Shown here in pieces: positions 16,707 to 21,369 of a stretch of 21,369 nucleotides of DNA (position 1 is the stretch's first letter; each line of letters opens with the position of its first letter). The stretch comes from Hypsibius dujardini (lineage: Eukaryota > Tardigrada > Eutardigrada > Parachela > Hypsibiidae), in contig LRSR01014105.1 of NCBI GenBank assembly GCA_001579985.1, positions 1-21,369 on the forward strand, written 5' to 3'. The position numbers were made by a program, and so were the translations under genes. Below the pieces are notes generated by a model. The model saw nothing but the letters and a program-made list of their open reading frames with translations, was not told the origin of the DNA and made no database searches.

Positions 16707-19700
16707 TCAAAACTTTGCAGTGTCTTCCGGAGGACCAGCGGGATAGACAGCGGTATACGCTGGAGGCGGTGGAACCATGAAATCCCTTGCTATTGTCGGT
16801 AACGTTTGACCAGGTGACGGTGGCATGTAGCTTCTATTAGGCTGGTATCCGTAATTCACGAAGCTGTTTTGGTGTAAATGCTGGGACGAAGTACTAGGCA
16901 CGACATGTCTAGTACTCGTCTCCTGGAGTGTGACCTGGTTGCGCTTAGCGGACGCTCCGAATAACCGAACCAGAATGAAGAACAGCAGGATGACCCCGAA
17001 AACCGTGCCAATGACAATTCCTGCTATGGTCAGTCCAGAAAAAGAGCTGTAACCTGGGGAAAAAAATAAGAAGGTATAAAAACAAACGGACCGTGTCAGA
17101 ATCTATAATTTATATCTTAATAGTCTCGCTTCAATAAAAAACCGGCTTTCGAACTTTGATCACTTGTATTTTATTTTGAGTGAGAAATCTACATGCAAAA
17201 CGCATGTTATCGTTTCCGTGAGAATGACCGATCTCGAACAATTTTTCCATCCAGTTGATTGTTGTTTGGATACTTTGAATCGGAGATTCGCCCTGAATTT
17301 CTGATGTGACTTTGAGATATTTGGCGCCGTACTTAATTGAGGCATACGAAAATCTGTTAACTCTGTTCGAATTTACAGTTAAAGGATTACGAATGGCATT
17401 AATGCGTGGATTATACGACGTCTTCTGAGGGCGTGCACAAGTTTTGCTTGCTTGCTTGATTGATTGGCATTAGTCAGGGACGGTTACATGTTACCAGTTC
17501 GGTTACATCGTGTGAATGATTGAGCAGCAGCAGGACTGCTACGAGCATTGATAATATATTGAAAGCCCCAAGACTAGTTCAATCTTGCTATATTTGATTT
17601 AAAATCTTATCTACATTCCTAAAACAATTACCGTTTAACCAGTGTTTTTATTGAAATACCCTTTCGAGTGAATTAGGTTGATTGTCCATTATTATCAAAT
17701 ACAATCATTTATTAAGCACAGATGAAATAGTAATTACTGTGATAAGTTCCCGTGTAGACGCCTTGGTTCCACGTGTTGATGTTGTAGTAGATTCGTGTTG
17801 TGGTTCGCGGGGTCGTGATGGACTTCACGCAGTACCCCGGTATGTTAGCTCCCGGGCGGCCAATTTGTGTATAAGTGACCGGAAGGTCATTATACTCAAA
17901 GGGACAGTTGACTCGATCCCCGGTCTCGCAGAAATGACGATCGAGAATGAATCCGGACAAGGCTTGACATTTTGTTTCCCAGCCGGGGAGACTTACTGGT
18001 GTATCTTCAAGAAGACAGAGCATGTTGTAATCTAGATAGAATTTATAAAATTTCTAAAATTCCTAAAAATTAATTAATTTGTTAATTAAAAAAAATTAAT
18101 TAATTAAAAATTTAATAATTTATTAATTGGTAAAAAATAGTTATAAAACTAAAAATGATTGTCTGGCAGTGAGTGACTCTTCGAATGGGGCGTGGGTGTG
18201 GCTGAGGAGCTTACCTGTGACGACAACGTAATCTAACTCCAGACTGCTGTATTTAATTGTGTCTTGATTTGTTTCCTTTTCGAACCAGAAATCAAATGTC
18301 GGTTTCCGGCTGAAATTGGACAAAACCTGTCCGTAAGACGTGAGCCCGACGGAGTACTGGTTTCCACCGGTCAGGGTTCTAACCAGAGCAGGTCCTTCGT
18401 AAATTTCAATAATGTCCTGTGCCGCTAAATCTTGTTTTCTGTTCGAAAGAAAGAATTATTAAGATCTTCTCATCACATCTGGTAATTATGGCAATAGAGA
18501 GGATGAAGCAACGCGCGTAAGAGTAGCGTAAGAGTAAGCGTAAGGAAATTGACCAATTGAAATCGTGCGCGGGCGTGGCCAAACTTACCTCTTACGCTGC
18601 ATGCTTTACCCCCGTCGTAAGGAGCAGTGGGCCTTACGCGGCGACATAAGCACGTCGTAAGGACAATTCAGTATAATGAACCCTGGTCAATTACTGGAAT
18701 TTGACTCACAATTCTAAGCAACAGTAGCAACTAGCCACCTGGGTTGTGGAAAATGATGAACTCGACTGAAATAGAAAATTTAGAAGCCAATTTTTGTTGC
18801 GCACTGCTTACGGTTACCTCAGATTAACGTTACGCCGACTGCTTCAACCTGTCCTCCGTAGAGCAAGCGTATATGTTTCTTACGCTACTCTTATGCTACT
18901 CTTACGCTGAAATGCTTCAACCTCTCTAATGTCTCATAGCGAATCTGTGTTTGAAGATTTTCACTTTTAAATTTTTACTACCTCGAGATAGTTTAGTTAT
19001 ATTTGTTGACCAGGAAAAATTCAAACAATCAGTTACTAATGAAATCTTTTGTTCCAACTGAGCGACAGGATCATAAATCTTGACTAACTTGATATTAAAG
19101 TAAATGGCGTATTTTTGAGTGCCTGTGCAGAGGGTACTGTTCACGGTGACGGTAAAATTGCAGCTGGCACGAGGCTGATATAATTCCAGCGTTCCAGCAC
19201 GATCTTGTGCGTTAGCAGAGCAGGGCAGTGTGACCACCGCTATTTCGTCCGATCTGTCGCAGTCAATGAATTCTGGACAAAACGGAAATTCTTCCACAAT
19301 TAAGTCAAAGCATATGCAGAGAGGACACTTACATATACTGTAGAATATATATATATATATGCCGCACAGTTGAGGGGAGCGGCGTTCGGTTAAACAGAAC
19401 ACTCGATAACTTTCCCCATAGGAGCAGAAAATAACGCTCGGCCATTAGCTAAAATACGTGTTTGTTCTTCGTCCAATTAGTGATTATACTGAACCCTCTG
19501 GTTTCCCGGTTGTCGCGTGGTGGTTTCAAGATGGAAGCCGTGGGCAGACAGGGGTTTTTATTAGGTTCAAGGAGAGGGAAAAAGAGGAGCAGACACGACT
19601 GACTGTCCAGACTTCTCACATCTGCTTGTCGAAGACGAGCAGATGCGGAGAAGTCAAAACCATAAAGATGGCAAAGATAAGCTAGTTGACCGCCGTCCAG

Positions 19701-21101
19701 CATTGGTCGGCGGTCGGAAAAGGAAAGAAGCGGGGGTCGGACACTGATCATCCAGCCCGACCCGCACAAACAGACACAACATCTTTTCAGCCGCGACAGG
19801 GTGTTTTAAGTATACGGATATTGCTGGGTCAACCAAAATTGGCTTAATTAGGGAAAGTACTTAACTTGAATGGTTAACATGACTAGGGTTCATTTGGCAC
19901 TTTCCCTGCCATGTTAGTGCCGTACAGCCAGGCGGCGCTGTTGTGCCTCCACACAACAACCTGAGAATAGCTGACATTTTGCCAATAGGGAATCAAAACA
20001 TCATCCTAGTGAGTTCAAGTTTTTCATTCCGCTCGTGGTTGCTTGTTTACTTCATTTTCAGCTGAATTTTATCGGTATGGTCGTTGGCTAGAACCCTTTT
20101 TAATATCGAAGCTGAGATTTTATTTTTCAGCACACACCGCAAGTTAGTATACTTGCCATTCAAGTTTACGCCAAGTTTTGCTTAATGAATTATTACCACG
20201 TCCAAAGTTTTTTTTCAAAAGTTGTTTTTACTTTATACTTTAAGGTTTTGTTAGAGAATCAAAGCAGAAAACCGTATCTAAAAAGTCCAAATGTTCGATG
20301 AGCAAATGAAGAAATGAGAGTTTGAAGAAATAATTAAGCCAGTGTAAGCTGACTAGTACTCACAAGGGAATTTCGCAACTCTCCAATACGAAATCCTGCA
20401 CTGTCTTTAATTCCGTCGAAAAATAGCGTACGATCTCCACCCAACTTTTTTAAAGAACGAACAACTCTTTTTCGGTGGTACATAGAGGGCGCTTTCAATG
20501 TTACCATATAGCACGTCGATTGATTGTTGCATTACAGAATATAGCATGTAATAAATAAACCGTCAGTCTATACTGGAACGTTATAGCGGTATTCCATAAT
20601 GCAGCAATTAATCGACGTGCCATATGGTAATAATGAAAGCGCCCTCTATTCACCACCGCGAAAGAGTTGTCGTTCTTTAAAAACATAGGGTGGAGATCGT
20701 ACGCTATTTTTTGACGGAATTAAGAGACGGTGCAAGATTTCGTGTTGGAGAGTTGCAAAATTCCCTTGTCAGAGGGTTAAATATATTTCTGCAGAGGTCT
20801 CACGCAATAGATTGAAAACGAAAACGAATCAAGAAATCAACGGCTCCACTTCTGCTTGAGGTTAAAAAGTAGTCAACAAACAAGAGGTTGAAGTCTTGTG
20901 GTCCTATGTTTGAAGCAATAAAGCCTGGGTCGCTTTTTACGAGTGTTCTGTTACACCAAACGCCGCTCCCTTCAACTGCGCGCCATTCTACAGTACTTAC
21001 AGAGAGCATTTGGCTGTTCAGTGCTTACCTTTCGGATAGTTTGTGTCGAGCGCCGAACATAAGTTAATAAGCACGGAATAGAACACCAATGGGAACATCA
21101 T
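16707..21101 (-). CDS. Gene P1: CUB-like type I membrane protein with PPxY tail (five exons)
   Basis: Hand-spliced exons: 21101-21029, 19272-19089, 18438-18215, 18031-17738 and 17053-16707, giving 373 residues, all joins in frame (phases 1,2,1,1). The start chosen is the first of two ATGs (MMFPLVFYSVLINLCSA); an in-frame ATG at 21206 would add a poor leader. Order: signal peptide 1-17; CUB-like domain over exons 2-3 (about 26-160) with four cysteines in exon 2, DRAGTLELYQPRASC, KYAIYFNIK and DIIEIYEG; four-cysteine module in exon 4 with HFCETGDRVNCP; transmembrane helix (about 266-288, IAGIVIGTVFGVILLFFILV); long tail ending VPPPPAYTAVYP, a PPxY motif at about 355-358. The same motifs stand in the same order in P3, so the genes are tandem duplicates. 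The exon 2 donor (CAA|GTTAGT) and exon 4 donor (ACA|GTAATT) are weak. Reading through the exon 4 donor gives a soluble form ending at 17712. Asn-glycosylation sites occur in exon 2. Function unknown; surface receptor inferred. Confidence 0.83.
17708..17713 (-). promoter_or_regulatory. AATAAA polyadenylation-like signal in intron 4 of P1
   Basis: AATAAA on the minus strand overlaps the TAA stop (17712-17714) of the frame that reads past the exon 4 donor. It could end a short transcript for a soluble isoform. Confidence 0.35.
18496..18927. mobile_element. MITE with AGAGAGG ends (intron 2 of P1)
   Basis: Terminal inverted repeats of about 45 bp, AGAGAGGATGAAGCA at the left and TGCTTCAACCTCTCT at the right, with repeated GCGTAAGAGTA motifs inside both arms. 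Flanking AAT on both sides (18493-18495 and 18928-18930) may be a 3-bp target duplication. Further CGTAAGGA/CCTTACG pairs lie within. Superfamily not determined. Confidence 0.82.
19619..19645. repeat. 12-bp hairpin CATCTGCTTGTC/GACGAGCAGATG
   Basis: Two 12-bp arms with one mismatch and a 3-base loop. Inside intron 1 of P1. Function unknown. Confidence 0.7.
20362..20769. mobile_element. Foldback MITE, about 408 bp, long imperfect arms
   Basis: Nearly the whole element is a hairpin. The left end ACAAGGGAATTTCGCAACTC pairs with GAGTTGCAAAATTCCCTTGT at the right, and inner blocks GCGTACGATCTCCACCC, GAGGGCGCTTTCA and CACGTCGATTGATTG also have inverted partners. Arms are about 180 bp. No coding capacity. 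Confidence 0.88.
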
Positions 21102-21369
21102 ATTTTTAGTAGCGAAAAGCACGTCCAAAAAGACACGCGGGGAACGAAAAAAAAACATTATTTCATTGCGCGTAATTTTGTCACAAAAATATTCATCTGA
21201 TTTCACGACTTGCGTGGAGAATAATTAAGAGACAAAAGATTCCGGCGCACAGTAGATTCGGAAATCGGTTCGGCAAGGGTCGGCGTTGAAGGGGGATGTT
21301 TGAGAAGAGAACCTTTTTACCGGCGAAATTTTCGTTATCGCCTCCACCGGACTGGAACGTTTGCACACG
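21102..21369. other. Upstream region of gene P1
   Basis: The promoter side of P1 on the minus strand. No core promoter motif can be singled out and no other gene is seen to the window end. Confidence 0.35.

Larger units (their letters stand above)
19334..21001. mobile_element. Inverted-repeat pair bounding intron 1 of P1
   Basis: Arms at about 19334-19410 and 20935-21001 share CTGTAGAAT, CAGTTGA, GGGAGCGGCGTT and AACAGAACACTCG in inverted orientation. The left arm is interrupted by an (AT)n run at 19347-19360. The right arm starts 27 bp inside the exon 1 donor and the left arm ends 61 bp from the exon 2 acceptor, so the pair spans nearly the whole 1756-bp intron. The interior holds the 20362-20769 foldback and no gene. 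Confidence 0.65.

Noticed and set aside
18926-19402. Single 158-codon exon including the region before 19272 and after 19089
   Set aside because: Comparison with P3 shows the CUB-like exon is 19272-19089; the extensions are intron, and the upstream part lies in the inverted-repeat arm.

Overview
This window is eukaryotic nuclear DNA from an animal, most likely an invertebrate. The evidence is GT-AG introns, secreted and type I membrane proteins (LRR, WAP-like and CUB-like domains), abundant short non-autonomous DNA transposons (MITEs) and microsatellites. I cannot name the species. A compact ecdysozoan genome is only a guess. No tRNA, rRNA, CRISPR array or prokaryotic gene was seen.

Layout: (1) 890-2513, minus strand: a secreted leucine-rich-repeat protein, with an unresolved exon junction beside an ambiguous base. 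(2) 3.6-4.6 kb: a 13-bp tandem array, an inverted-repeat element and a CAGA microsatellite, with no gene. (3) 5060-6703, plus strand: a four-exon, secreted, cysteine-rich WAP-like protein. Its introns carry a foldback element and twin MITEs. (4) 8158-21101, minus strand: three consecutive genes, called P1, P2 and P3 in transcription order. P1 (21101 to 16707) and P3 (10714 to 8158) are clear paralogues of 373 and 371 residues when spliced by hand. Both have a signal peptide, a CUB-like domain split over two exons, a small four-cysteine module, a transmembrane helix and a cytoplasmic tail ending in a PPxY motif. P2 (15481 to 12316) lies between them. It has a signal peptide, a poly-serine stalk, a transmembrane helix and again a PPxY tail, but no CUB-like domain that I can find.

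Matching intron phases (1,2,1,1 at equivalent positions) and every exon join staying in frame support these models. The shared PPxY tail suggests that the three surface proteins couple to WW-domain partners, with NEDD4-type ubiquitin ligases as the best-known class. This is inference. No known named receptor family was recognised.

Much of the rest is small mobile DNA: hAT-like MITEs with 8-bp target duplications (9671-9826 exact; 14337-14964 seven of eight), a TA-flanked MITE (7535-7761), foldback elements (5165-5405, 12800-13797, 20362-20769), and a dispersed family marked by the core GGGGGCGGAGCTA. Most lie in introns or intergenic DNA of the same genes.
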